The notes beneath the pieces are model-generated. The model was not told the origin of the DNA. It searched no databases and saw only the letters and a program-made list of their open reading frames with translations. A DNA stretch of 64,000 nt from Ganoderma boninense (taxonomy: Eukaryota; Basidiomycota; Agaricomycetes; Polyporales; Polyporaceae). Each line of letters begins with the position of its first letter. Position 1 is the stretch's first letter. This document shows positions 1-14,500 of this stretch, in pieces. The stretch lies in the NCBI GenBank assembly GCA_002900995.3, contig CM035307.1, positions 2,294,001 through 2,358,000 of the forward strand. The letters run 5' to 3'. The translations under genes and the position numbers were made by a program.

Positions 1-32
1 GTGCGCTTGTGTTCACCCGGTTTGTACCGTTG

Positions 33-82
33 TACGGGTAGCGGTAGGCGTAGCGGTAGCGTAGGCGTAGCAGTAGCATAGG
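33..82. repeat. GTAG-rich simple repeat
   Basis: A run of short direct repeats built from GCGTAG/GCGGTAG-like units (for example GGTAGCGGTAGGCGTAGCGG). It lies about 1 kb upstream of the peroxidase start. It looks like an imperfect 6-bp microsatellite; no function is evident. Confidence 0.6.
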
Positions 83-388
83 CAAAGCATTACCGAATGG
101 AGAGCACTTGTCCCCACTGGAATTCACTTGAGCGATCACTGGGCCAGAAAGTGAACCTAATTATCCAGGGCCTTTCACATCAACTGGAATGAACTGGGGA
201 CCACTTAACAAGGCCAGATAAGTGATTTCAGGGCCCTTAAGTGGATTGGACAGATTCCTGATGCTCTACCAAACGCTAATCTCTCCATTCAGTCGTCTTG
301 CCTACATTCTCATACCAAGCGGTTCTGTTCTCACCCACCCGGTACTGGCGAATGGCGAGAGTGAACAACAACCCATCTTCGTCTCACT

Positions 389-979
389 TGCACACACAGA
401 CCACCCCACGTCTCGACCTTGAGCACAAGAACGTGCCAGCCCAGCTTCAGGTAGACATACATTTCCTTTCAACCTGTGGGAGCCAAGTATGTGTTTCGTG
501 GCATGTTTTCACCCGTCGTAGTAACCCAGATTTCTATCCATAGCCCAGGTCTTGGGTGTCGTGTACCCCGCTCCCATGGAACTTTTTGCCTCAAAGATGC
601 TCGCCTCCGAAGCTCAAGTTCGGTACCGAAATCACAGTGGTTCCCATCCTCGGACCTACCCCGTGGTGCTGGTCCCTGAAGTCTATGTTCATCCTACGAT
701 GGCCCCTTGCCCCCAATACGTGCATCAAAGGCGCAGTGGTTTTACACCCCTTCACGGTCCAGCACGCAGCATGAATATCCGTGTCAATGTTGCTAATTGT
801 CATGGGAGATCGCCGCTCGTCGTATCTTAATTTGCCCAGCATCTGGGACATCGTGTGTTTGTTGCAAACACCCTGTCTCTCATTGGTCGAGCCTACTTTC
901 CTGCACTTTTGTACCCAACGTTAGAACTACAAACCACAAAGGTTTGAGTTCGTAGACGGTCGTCGCGAGAGGTTTAAAA
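389..979 (+). promoter_or_regulatory. Mn peroxidase upstream region: MRE core, inverted CCAAT, TATA-like box
   Basis: The roughly 1 kb upstream of the peroxidase holds no gene. A TATA-like TTTAAAA sits at 973-979, about 70 bases before the ATG. An ATTGG (inverted CCAAT) lies at 882-886. TGCACAC at 389-395 matches the metal-response core TGCRCNC known from fungal Mn-peroxidase promoters. Such short motifs occur often by chance, so only the TATA-like box is reasonably placed. Confidence 0.4.
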
Positions 980-1048
980 GCTGGGGCGACTCGGTGCTGA
1001 AGGGGCCAGGTCGCTTCTTCAGCAGCCCTCGAGTCTACAAAGCATCAC

Positions 1049-2568
<1,520 letters not shown>

Positions 2569-2807
2569 ACGGCATTCAACACAGAGATAATGTCGAATAG
2601 TCAGAGTGAAGGCTGATCGCGGGATTTATGTAGTCAACGAAAGTGTATTATAAGCGGTGTTGTGCGAGTGTTTTCGTGCAATTGAATTGTACTCGTTGCG
2701 GTCCGTAAAAGCTGGTACGAAAACGAGTGCATCGTTGCCGGCAAGGCCAGAGTATGATGACATGAGCTCTGTTGTCGGAAAGTACGGCTATAGTAGTGAA
2801 TGGGGTC

Positions 2808-4180
2808 TTAACCCTGCGACGGCCTATTCTTTTTCTTTTTCTTTCTCGCCCCTCCCTCTCCAGCTCCATCCTTCTTCGACTGGTCTGCAGATTCTACTCT
2901 ACCTTGCAAACCCTGGTCAAGAGCTCGCTTCTTCCCGTTGGACGAAGTCGCGGATGGAGATGTCGTTTCTGTCGATTCCTCGGTTTGCATACGTTCTGAA
3001 TCTTCAGGCTCGGCGTTGGTCGTAGCAGGTTGTGATACCGTCTCTCCAGCGCTGGTAGGAGGCAGAACTACTTTAGGTTCAGAGAAGACGGAGCGATAGG
3101 TCCTCCGAGTTTCTGACGCAGTTCGTTAGCTGCCCAAAGCCCCCCCAAACGATCCGGATGATGACGTACGTGCACGGAGGACAAGTGACTGCGCGACCTT
3201 TGTCGACGCATCATGCGCGACGTCTTGCGATACCCCGAGGACGGTAATTCTGCGTTTGGTGGGGTTTGATTTGAACAAAGGGGGTGTGGAACGAAACCAA
3301 GGAGTGGGAACGTACAGGTTGGCAATATCGCGTGGGGCACGCAAATCCGTTTCATTGAAGACACCGCCGCTCACCAAGATGCCCTTGCCCTTGGTCACTC
3401 GTGCGACCTCGCGCGCGGCTGCCCACCAGTTCCTTTTCGCACCAGCACCACTCTCGCCTCCAGTTGGAATGTCCAGCGCGGGATCGCCCTCTCCTCCGAG
3501 GGCCCCGACGTAGTTGATCTCAAAGACTGCTCCATTCTTGAGTGCGGTCCGAACGAGTGTGTGTTTGAGCTTGAAAGGTAGACGAGGGAGAGTGAGCGGG
3601 AGAGATATGATATGGGTTGTCAGGGGGTAGGCTGGGTGTGTGAGAGACACGCGAGGGAAAATGATGTAGCAGTGGTTGGTAGAAGGGCGAGGAGGTCGTA
3701 GGGCGCGAAAAGGGCCGAGTTTGCGTTCGTCTGCGCCCAAAGTCAGGGCGCGACCTTCCAGAGCACTGGTTCGCGAACGCACCAAACCAAATCCCTTCTC
3801 ACTGTCCTCATCCAGCACTATTGTCAACCTCTTCAGGTATACGACTCCAGACCGCTTCCGGAGCTGTGGTAGCAAAGCGTCGAGAGTGTTGACAAACGTC
3901 TTGGGGTCAACTTTTCGTTCTACCGTTTGGTTGAACGCGAATACAGTGTATCCTACTAACAATTAGACAGTCAGAACGTGAGCTCAGCTCAGGAGAGACA
4001 GCACTGACAATGTGTGAGTAGATCTAGGCGGCTTTCTATGGCGGCAATTTGAGCGGGCGTGAACGTGAGAGGAGGCGCATTTTGATCTTGCTTTGCCTTG
4101 CCCTTCTTTGAGGCAGACGCGGCCTGGGATGTCTGTTGTCTTGATAGAGTAGGGACGGGTACGTTAAGATCGGCAAACAT
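2808..4180 (-). CDS. RPP1: RNase P/MRP subunit p30 (Rpp1/Rpp30)
   Basis: Four exons (4180-4009, 3955-3316, 3249-3170, 3112-2808) encode 398 residues. The start MFADLNVP and the segments GYTVFAFNQTV, LPFKLKHT and FEINYVGAL are typical of the TIM-barrel-like p30 family, a protein subunit of nuclear RNase P and RNase MRP that process tRNA and rRNA precursors. The C-terminal ~80 residues are a polar, lysine-rich tail ending in a run of five lysines, probably nuclear targeting or RNA contact. An in-frame ATG three codons upstream also exists; MFADLN was preferred because family members begin there. It is convergent with the peroxidase, with about 240 bp between the stops. Confidence 0.9.
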
Positions 4181-5152
4181 CGCGGCCAAAGTTCGGTGAG
4201 TGCGTCAGTCTGCACAGTCTCCGAGTCGCCCGCCGTCATCCTGTTCACGCGCGCCAATCTTGGACTCCAAAATAAGCAACTCCATATGTTTAGCCTCCAC
4301 CTCACCCAAACCCCCCAAGTTGAATCGAGCCAGAAAAATGTGCGTCCTCCAATAATACGAACACATTGTGGGGCACCGTACGTACTTCACAGGCAGGTCA
4401 TCGAATCTGGTACGGGCGTTCAAACCGGAGCAGTCGGGAGAATTCGAACTGCACTGGAGATGAAGCTAGGCCGCCCCCAAATGCCCTGGACCTGCAGGAC
4501 CCCATGAGTCCGTAGTCGCTTCACGGAAACATGAGCATCCTTCACCCTTCGGGAGACAAAGCACCGGGCACCAGTCCGATATCTGTCGGAGGGTGCCACT
4601 TACTATCGGAATATGACACTGCGCGGCCGCGGTACAAAGTGCTTACTGTATGAAGTGACAGGGTTAGTCTCACCACTGTGAGGACGGCACTGTCAACAAT
4701 TTCACAACGTCACGGCCACCTGTGATCGTTAAGAAAAATTAGTCTCCGTGGCTTTAACGCGGCGGTGAGCGTGTAACAGGATAGAAGGCTCAACTCAAGG
4801 CGCAGTCCACATTTTGCCTGATTAAGGGACCTGCATAGCGTATTATGTCGATAAATGCCTTGCAGAGAGGGCCGGCCATGTTCCAGAGCAGCAAAGGTGG
4901 AATCATGATAAGTAAGTGGGTAGTGTGAGGTCGTAATGATACAGCTGGACTATAATACTGCGGAGATGGAGCACATAGGCAAAAAGGAAGAATCTAACCG
5001 AATCTGAGAGCGGCAGACCAAGTCGAGGTCGCGCTCACTCGTAAGTCATCGCGAAAACAAGTGTACGACAGCACATTGTCCCAGCATCGATGACAGACAA
5101 ACAAACCACGAAGACCCCGGTAGGGGGGAAGCAGTGTGTGGACGTTGGCGAA
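4181..5152. other. Intergenic, Rpp1 promoter side
   Basis: About 970 bp between two minus-strand genes. Short open frames occur (for example 4205-4423 minus) but show no homology I recognise and no splice continuity. Presumed promoter and 5' UTR of RPP1 plus the 3' end of the next gene. Nothing else seen. Confidence 0.5.
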
Positions 5153-7693
5153 TCAGTGCCCATGTTCGTCAGGCACGAACGGCGTGACCAGCTCATACAT
5201 CTCTGCGTTGCGGTCGCGCTGTGGCCTGCCCATGCCGACAAGGTTCTTCAGCCGCCTACGCATACCCATCCGCTCAGGCGCGTCGTCCAACGCGACGCGG
5301 TCGTTGGGGTAGAACTGGTCAATCAACTTCGCCAACCGCCGCACGCCGCTCGAGCCGTCGTGCATAGCACTGCGCGAGTGCTCCAACGCGGAAGCGAGGT
5401 ATGTCGCGAGGTTCGGAAAGCTGATCGGCAAGGTGGGGAGCGGCGCTTCGCCGCTGACAGGGATGGTGTAAAACTTGGACAACGCGGAGTCCGCGCCGTC
5501 GCGCAGGAACGCCGGGAGCTGGGAAAGGGTATAGGAGAAGGGCAGGGTATTCGTGTCGTGGTTGCGGTATTTGAATGCTGACGGTGCGTTGGCAGGGACT
5601 GGGTGGTCTATCGTCATGTACAGCACAGTATGCCAGTCCGTTGATGTGTGATGGACCTGTGTTCGGCGTACGTTTGAGGAAGAGTTTGTGGTGAATGCGA
5701 CAAATGACAAACCTTGACGAATGACACAACTATTCGTAGTTTCATCTCCGTCTTCACCACCGCCAACGCCTCCATGGTGGGTTCTAGCCGCGTCCCACCC
5801 AACCTTGCCATGAGTTTGAGCAGGTTTCGCCAGCTCGGCGCCTTGATGTGGAATGGCGGGCAGCGCCCGTATGGCAGCGCGATGACATTGGGTATCACGC
5901 TCTCGAACGGCTTGAGAGAAGAGACTATGGCGGGCGTGCCAAAGCCAAGGGCTATGCACATCTGTCAGCCTAGGACAAAACACGGGAAACATGACGGAAA
6001 GACATACACAATCCCGACAGCAGTTCGTCGTCTAGGTATTGCGTGTTCGTCACTGTGGAATCCACGGCGCTTGAATTCACGGAAGTTGGCGTGTCCGATG
6101 CAGACTCTTCAATGGACCCAACTGTAGACGTTGCCACAGACAACGGCCGAACGATTTGTGATCCAGACGCTTGAGACGTGGAAGGGGAAGGGACAGGGGG
6201 TACGGGTGGAACTGCCAGGGATGTTGAGGGGATGGGGGATGATGACTGGCCATGAGACTGTGAGCGTTGCAGCGGTCGGCCATGGTCTGGAGAGGTGGTC
6301 TTTGGCGGAATCGGCTTGTCAGAAGCACTCCTGTATAGTGAGGAGCCCGAAGACGACCCCGGTCGAGATGATTCGCCTTCGTTGCTCGAACTAGTAGACG
6401 GAAAGTGAGCAGTAAGGGAGGAATTGTAGAATGCGCCGGGAGCTGGAGGCGAGAAGGAGATCACTTCTTCATATTGAGGTGGTCCGACCTCGGGTGACGG
6501 GGGTTCAACGACATCTGGCGGAATCAGTGGTGTATGGGGTGGCGATGGCTGGACATCGCGAAGACTATACTGCTTCTGTTGACTTAGGTGCTTCGTGTCG
6601 CTCCACTCGCTCTGCTGAATATGCTGGGTCGGGAGGCTCGGTGGACTCTGGGGTGTCGGCTGTGTCGGTGCTGTGTGGTGGGCCGGGCGTGTCTGTCCTC
6701 GTCCTCCATCTCCTCTTGCAGCTGGCGTGCGAGGGCTTCATCGGCAGATATTTGCTCCGCAATGTATGCGCCTACACTCACTCGTATGTTGGGGTGGTTG
6801 TTCAACGGCTGCAACGGCTGAACAGAGCTGCCGGATGCAGACGGACCGGGAAGCGGGACGGGTGCCTGCTCCGGGGAAGTATTAATGAATGCTCGATGGT
6901 CCGCGGGCGGTGATAATACAGGCAGGGAAGCGTTGATCTTCAATGATTCTGCGAGTGCACGAGCGATCTGCTCGTCCTCCGATAGCATCGGCTCACTGGA
7001 GGGATGAAGCGGACGCGTCTCCTTCACCGACATCTCCAGGACACGGCTCAGAATCGCGTCATCGTCCTCCTCAGGTTCGCGAGATACTGGGAGGGGAGGA
7101 GCGGAGGGTCCCGGGATAGGATCGGGCGAAGTGAAGTATGAGGCCATGTGAGGTGAGCCATTGAAAGGCAGGTGAGATGGGGAGCCAGGAGAGCCCAACG
7201 GAAGCGGTGGTGGTGAGACCGGGATGCGAGGCTTTGGAGGCAAAGGCGGGTGCTCGAACACGGGCTTGCGGGGAAGTGGGGGCGCGGGTACGGGATCTGT
7301 CTGTGCATGTCGTGGATGCAGTTGGGGGTAGCCATACATTGTTGATGAAAAGCCCTCACTCTGGAAGAAGAAATCGTTGGAATGAGAGCGGGGGACTTCA
7401 TAGGTCGATTTTCGTCCGGGAACCAAGCTCGGTGGGAGCCCAACACGCGGCTGGGGGAACGCGGGAGGTGAACCTGGGGGACCGGGTGGGGACGGCGGCT
7501 GGGCTTGGGGGAGGGGTAGAGCAGGATTATAGAAGCCCGGGACGATGGGGGGTTGGATACCTGGCGCAAAGTACGACTGCCTTTGCCCAGCAGCGAAAGG
7601 GTATTGTCGGCCAGGTTGAGGGGGTGAATGGGGTACATCTCGTGGGTAAGGGGGGTATGGGCTGGATTCTCTCCAAGGACCAGGGGCTGCCAT
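5153..7693 (-). CDS. Proline-rich protein with ubiquitin-interacting motifs, function unknown
   Basis: Blocks 7693-6647, 6569-6008, 5951-5713 and 5656-5153 keep phase and give about 783 residues. The N-terminal third is very rich in Pro and Ser. Around residues 205-335 lie three helical motifs of the UIM kind: DDAILSRVLEMSVKE, EDEQIARALAESLK and DEALARQLQEEMED. UIMs bind ubiquitin in endocytic and proteasomal adaptors. A PPQYEEV stretch follows, then a conserved-looking C-terminal ~250 residues without a domain I can name. The first junction is doubtful: the intron 6646-6570 would use a weak GTCCAC donor. Reading without it, but with one missing base near 6690, also gives a natural Gln/Ser/Pro-rich sequence. 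Start chosen at MAAPGPW; the frame stays open upstream. Possibly an endocytic or trafficking adaptor (inference). Confidence 0.7.
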
Positions 7694-8596
7694 AGCTAAC
7701 AGAGGAGGAGGATGTGTGCAAGACGGATACGTGGACGTCCGTAGGACAGGGAGCTTTTTGGGGAGAGGGGCTGGTGAGTCCAGAAGTAGGTAACGCGGCA
7801 GGAGGGTGCAGTGGAGGACGAGACAAGCGGATGGCGGAGGAGGACATGCCACTGGGCGAGGCGCTCGGGCACTGCGCGGCGGTCCAAGTCTCTCAACAGC
7901 AGCGGTCTCCACTTGCTCCCTTGTCGCCATCCTACACACTCAACGCAGCACCGCGCCCAGGCTATCGCTATTTCGCGCGCAGTCGCCGCCAATCACAACC
8001 AGGAAAACATAAACACAAAGCCAGCCTCCGGCATACTTACGCTGCGTGGTCCGAGTTCTCGCGATCGGCACTGGCACGCAGCATGATGTAAGTACTACAT
8101 ACCCTGTACTACCTGGATTTACGCGAGACACGATGTGGTCGATATCACAGTAGCCGTTCCGACCACTTCGGAAGGTACCCACGCTCCAATGCGGGTAACC
8201 TATTCACCTCCTCGCGTCGGCAGCGAGGTCAGGGGTGACTTTAGCGACCCCGAGCAGTGTCCGAGTCCACGCGGCAAACAGGCGCAGAAAAATGGAGGTG
8301 TAAACTAGATCCCAGCGACGATATTTACTAACACAGTAGGTCTAGCTTACAATGCAGATAGACAGCGAATGCAGGACGTGGATAGGGGAGGATGGGGGAT
8401 GAAGTATGGTTGGATGTTGCAAGTGTGAGTGGAATGCATGATTGTGTGCGAATGACGAGAACGAGATGATATCGAAACGGGCGTAACGCGACATGAGCAA
8501 TTGTGGACGAGAACGAAGCAGGGGGATTCGGAGCGATGATGCAAAAAGCGACGAGGTTCATGAAGAGAGGGGGCGTGAAGATATATGTACGAAATG
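7694..8596. other. Intergenic between UIM gene and rim15
   Basis: About 900 bp, the presumed promoter and leader of the minus-strand UIM gene and the 3' UTR of the kinase gene. No supported coding sequence, RNA gene or repeat was seen. Confidence 0.5.
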
Positions 8597-11500
8597 TCAC
8601 CGAGCGGAAGCCAGCCTGGTACCCAGCCCACGTCCTTGGGTCGTGGATGTCTTGAAACCCAGTTGGCGCATCGCCGCGACCAGATCCGCTTTCTGAACAG
8701 GTTTCGGGAGGTAGGTTGCGAAGAGCTCCTTGCTCTCCGTCACCTCCACTCCGCTGTACGCGCTGACAGCGATTATTGGTGTCGCCGTGTTCTTATTGTT
8801 GGTACTTTTTATATACCGAGCGGCGCCCTCGCCATCAACTGCAGCGGTCGATCAGTGCGTGTCCACGGACAGGTGAATGGGCTGACGTACGAATGGGCAT
8901 ATGCAGATCCATGAGGATACAGTCAAATTCTGTCAAATTTGATGGTTAGCGCGATCTTATTGCTTCCAGTCAAAGAAATACCCACTGATATCGCCCATGG
9001 CTACACTAATGGCCTCGGAGCCATCCGCAACGACGACACAACGACAACCGAGACGTATGAGCAAGGTCTCGATGATCTTCGCAGTGATCGGGTTGTCCTC
9101 CGCCAAGAGACATGTCATCGCCCGGTCGTTGGGGTCTGGTGCGCGCTTCAAGTCTATCGAGGCGACGGATGATGGTGGGGTATCGAACTGTACAGGGGTG
9201 ATAGGGACCGCGTTGGACCACTCGGAGACTGACCCGTCGCCGGTGGTGGACACGGAGGCCGTTCGTAATCGGCTGGGCATCGAGTTGCGACGAGACACGT
9301 CTCCTTCGAGGTGGTTGAGCTTGAACCGCTCCACCGCACCGTACTCGGAAGGCTTTCGTGCGTGGCTGCCTGCGCTACCAGGCGTTGGTGGTCCGCGAGA
9401 GACGGACGAAGAGATGGAGGATGTCGACGTTGCAGGCGATGGTGGATTCGTAGGCAATGGTGGCTTAGTGGTGTCGACAGGGGTCACGATGCTCGACGGC
9501 TTCTTGACGCCTACCCTACTCGAAATACTTCGCCGACGGGAGTGCATATTGGGTGGCTCCGAGAGGGCATGTTGCAGCGGCGCGAGCTGCTGCTGGCTGG
9601 TTTCGGTCTTCAGCCGACGGATCATGTCCTCGTTGGCCTGCTTCAAGACAGGGAGGTTCTTGAAACTGAACGACCCAAAATCGTCATCGGAAGGCGAGGC
9701 AGTTGCTTCGCGAGTCAACGATGCTGGAATGGTGGTGGCAGGAACTTCGGGGCTAGCTCCGGCGGAAAGACCTGGGCTATCTGATGCCAACTGCTGCATG
9801 AGGGCGGGCTGTTCGCTATCATGGAAGAGCTGCAGGACTGCGCCACGAGGGTCGAAGTAGTCAGTAGACTCAGGGTCCGTGACCTGAGGAATGAAGGCAG
9901 CTTCGGTTGTGGTGACCTTGTCCCAGTCGATCCCAGCGAAGAAGGCATGCTGCCTCACTTCGTCCGCCCCGTTCGCTCCAAGACGCTTGGCTGGGTCCAG
10001 GGTCATAAGACGCTGCATGAAGTCCTTGGCTTCGGGGGAGATCTCGACGTATTCCTCGTGCCACTCGATATGGCCAGAAAGGATGTTCTCAAACACCTTT
10101 TCGGGTGTTTCATCATGAAAGGGGGGTATGCCATAGAGGAACTCGTAAGCGATGACACCCAGCGCCCACTATGAAGAGAAGTCAGTGTCATCAAGGATGG
10201 GTGGCGTCCTCGTCAAAACTTACCCAGTCGACAGCCGCATCATCGCCGCGCAAGCCCAGGATAGTCTCCGGTGCGAGGTAATCAGGGGTCCCAACCACCT
10301 TCTGCTCGCCTGGCGGGGTACCACCCGGGGTGGGATGCGAACGCAGATCGTTGGCAAGTTCGCTAGCAAAGGACTGGAGCGGGCTGTCGGAGAGCTGCTT
10401 GGTGTTGCCGCCCCGACGGAGCGACAAGATACCCGTAGCTAGGGACTCCGACCCGCTCGATTCGCTCGGATCATCTGTAAGGGGTAGATAAGGCGAAGAT
10501 CCAGGTCGAGGCAGGGATGGCGTCCTGTGGGTGAAGTACGAACCTCCACCAGGCAGCAGGTCGACCGAGAACATGGGAGAAGGCATCATGTAGGCCGAAT
10601 CCATCGACGGAGGTCGAGAACTCGGACTGCCTCGGGTGTGACCGCGAGCACCTCGCTGCTCAGGGACCAGAGGAGCACGAGTCTGACGGCCAAGCAGACC
10701 AATCCTACTAAGACCAAAGTCAGTCAACTTGAGATGCCCGTGCTGGTCGATGAGTAAGTTGTCAGGCTTGAGATCACTAAAATGTCCTCCGTTAGTCCAA
10801 ATGTGTCGTACAAATGAAGCGACAAACGTACCGGTGAACGATGCCGCGCTGGTGGAGGTAGTCCAAGCCAAGAACCACCTCAGCGACGTAGTTCCTCGTC
10901 CACTCCTCGGGAAGGGAGCCCAGTGACTTGATCAACGCCGCGCAATCGCCACCGTTGAGGTATTCCATGACAAGGTACAAGTTCTCCTTGCTCTGGAACG
11001 TGAAGTACAGCTTCGCCACGAATGGTGACTCGGCCTGCTTCATCAGGATCATGCGCTCGGCCTTAACATTCGTGATCTGGTTCTTCGCTATCATGTCCGC
11101 CTTCTTCAGGACCTTGATCGCAAAGTAGTCTCCGGTCACCTTCTTCTTGGCTAAGAAGACGGAGCCGAATGCGCCCTTCGAGATAGGCTTAATGATCTCA
11201 AAGTCCCTGATGGACGTAGGTGTTGTCCTCGAGAGTGGCGCAACAGAGGGAAGACGGGGGGATAGAGGTGTGCCAGACATGGACGTGGTCGGAGAGATCA
11301 TGGGCTGAGCGGTAGAATGCCTCCGATGCGATCTTCGAGTTGTCGTACCGGCGGTGCTTGACGTCGAGTCCTGAGGAGAGACCATGGGGGAGAGCGGAGG
11401 GGTGATCAACAGCTTCGGCTCGAGGTTCTGTGGTGAACGCCTGGCACGGATGGTGATACCGGAGCTGGGCTCGTTCAGATCGAGCTGGGGCGGCTGTTCG

Positions 11501-14500
11501 GAAGCGACAATGGGAGCAGCGAGTGCCAGAGGAGAAGAAATCGACGACGGTGTTGAGCATCGCGTTTGATACGTAGCCGCGGTGACTGTGACGGGCTGAT
11601 GATGCCAGTATGTCGGAACGGGAATCGCAGGAACAGAAGGAAGACTAGACGGGCTCATGATTAATGAAGTTGTAGAAGAATCGCGTCCGGAGTTGAACGG
11701 AATTGGCGATGCAGAGGCGATGGGCGTTGGGTCAGCGGAGGACTGCTGGCCGCTGAACGCATATTCCGAGGTCGTGCTCGACTGATCATCCTGCACGTCT
11801 TGACTGTCGTCACGAGTTTCATGGACATCGTCCTCTTCAGAACTCTCATCGTCAGAGCCCTCCAGGCATTGAAAAGTCCGCTCGACCTTCTCCTCCCACT
11901 CCTGCCGGACCTTCTCGGAATACTTGATCGTGTTCTGCATACGCACGACATTGTCGATCTTGTGGCGCATGAGCCGGTCCACGTCCACGATGAGCTGTGT
12001 GAGGGCGTTGTCCTCGATGGTCGGCCTATTCCAATGCCGCACCTGCGAAATCTTGCGCTCCGACGTGGGTGAAAGCAGGCGCTGGCGCTCGATCGGCTCT
12101 GCAGACTCATCCTCTTTCAGCGCAGGAATGGAGACCTCAGAGCACGCCTGCAGGATGTCCTCAAGCTGGTTGAGAAGCTGGAGCTGCATCTTCTTGACGC
12201 CCATGCGCTTCATCTTGAGAGGCGCACGGAGAAGCTGCAAGGGCGAAGAAGAACCAGGCGAACTCGACGGAGTGTAGATGGGTATCGCACGGTATTCCGG
12301 TACTGTCGTAGGCGAGCTGCGGTCCAAGGCGCCCCGTAGATCACGAATCGTGTTGCGAAGCTCAGAAATCGACTCGTTGCACTCCGCGATCTCAGCTTCC
12401 AGGCGATGTACCTCGCTACACGTCTCGTTATGCTTCTCAAAATACCACTGCGGTACGTTGCATTCGCAAATGCGGCACAGTATGGATGCGGTGTTGATCG
12501 GGCGTGCGAATGGGAAAGGTGTCACAGGCTCGAGCGCGTTGCGGTCGCCGAAGCCAACTTGAGCGGCCTCTGCTGAGGCAGGTTCTTCGCCAATTTCACC
12601 TGTCTCGAGAAGGATTGACGGGGGTGCCTGGAGAACCTCAGGGGAACCGATAGGCCTCACGACCCACATAGTATGCGTTGCCCGACCGTCTTCCCGGTCA
12701 ATCATGAGCAATCCGCTCCCTTCCATTTGCTGATAGAGGTTGGTCTGCGAGGAAGGCTCATCGCCACCAGCTATTCGGATCTTGAACTTGACTTCAATCG
12801 TACGTGAGTCGTTCTCCTGCAGTCGTCGAGTAGCGTCGCGAAAGACATGCCAGTCCGAGGGAGCGAGTAGCCTGGACACACGCGTTCCGAAATAATCCTC
12901 AGGGTCCGTGCTAGAAACGACATTCCCATCAGTATGTCGTCGAATGATCATAATAAGTAGTGAAACGCATACCCAACAACACCGCGCCACGCGTAGTTGA
13001 TCCAGATGAAGTGGTCCCCGTCTAGGCTGAGTTCCATGACGATGTTCTGACTCTGGGCGGTCTCCGCTTGAAGGCGCAGGCGCTCCGTGGCAAGTACGCG
13101 CGCAGATTCGTTGGGCCCCTCAAACTTGGTAGCCGGAAGCTTAGGATGTTCAGACTCCTTCTGGGGGGCGGAAGACAAGATTTCCTTGGGTGCCTCGTCT
13201 CGCGATCGTCGGTTGGCACTAGTGGTCCGAGACATCCGCAGCCTGTTCTCGTCCTCCGGCGAGAGCTTCAGCGCATCATCTTGATCCGGACGTACCGCTT
13301 GCATGGGCGCATTCGCAGGGATCTCCTCCTCCGCCGGTTTCATGACAAATGTGAGCGACTCCTCCTGCTCATCGTCGTTCTCGTCGAAGTTCCAGAATTG
13401 CTTCTCGGCTTCCCACCATTCGACGACGCGGCTCAGACTCGCGATGGCGAGGAGCACTTGCACGTACCAATTGCGCCCGTGCCAATCCGGGTGTTCATCC
13501 CAAGCTCGACCGATGTTCTGAACGCGCTGGACGAGCGTCTCGCACACCTTCGGGTTTGCTGTGAGTTGGTTGAGGGACATGTCGAGGACATCAGTCGCAA
13601 CTGCGATGATCTCGTATAACGTCGTCATGATTGGGTCGATGGGGTCGTCAACTAAGATGCGGGATGATCGGCGACCGGGCATAGAGTCGGCATAGTTAGA
13701 TCGGGGCAATGGCGAACGCGAACGGGAGGTGGACCGGGAACTGTGTCCAGAGCGCGGCGGGCGAGCAGGCAGATGAATGGTGCGGGAAAGTCGGCGCGAA
13801 GCCAAGCTTTGGCCGGCCCACTGTGCCGAGCGGGACGACTCGCCTTGCCTTCGCGGACTAACCGCCTCAGGCGGCGGGGTGGCCAGCGATGCTGGGGTTG
13901 AAGTGCCAGTGTACGAGGCGACGGTAAGGGAACGTTCCCTAGGAAGAGTTGTATGTCGACGTAATGAGGAAGGACTGGTGGACGAAAGGGACGCTGTGAG
14001 GAGTCCGGGAGACGAGGTCCGATGGGTCAGCATGGGCTGCTCAGGATGGTCTTCCTCAAGAGACGCACGTTGACGACTATGCCCATGGCCTTCGAATTCC
14101 GCGTCGTAGCCGCCATCTGAGCTGACTTCATCGAACTGAAGGGCTGATCGTAGCTCCTGTGGTTGGAGGACGAACGCCTCGCGGAGAGGCTCGATATCGC
14201 CCGCTTGGGATTCGCGATCACGCTCACGTTCGAGCTGCTCACGCTCCAGCTCCTGCTCTCCCTCCCTGAGCCGTTCCTCGAAGAAAGTGGTTATGGAGTT
14301 GGTGACACGTTGGAGTTCCTTGTCACATTCCGCCTTGGCTGCCTTGAGGCGACGGGTGACATGTCGCCTGACGAAAGGCATAGATACAGTGTTGGAACCG
14401 GACCCATGAGAGTTGCCTGCGCTGTTGTTGGGGGGTTGTTGGTGAGCGGAGTTGTCGAGGACGGAGCTGGGGGAAAATACGAGGGGGCTTGGTGGTTGGC

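Noticed and set aside
4205..4423. 72-codon minus frame upstream of RPP1
   Set aside because: It could not be joined in phase to the RPP1 start, and the sequence matched no family I know.
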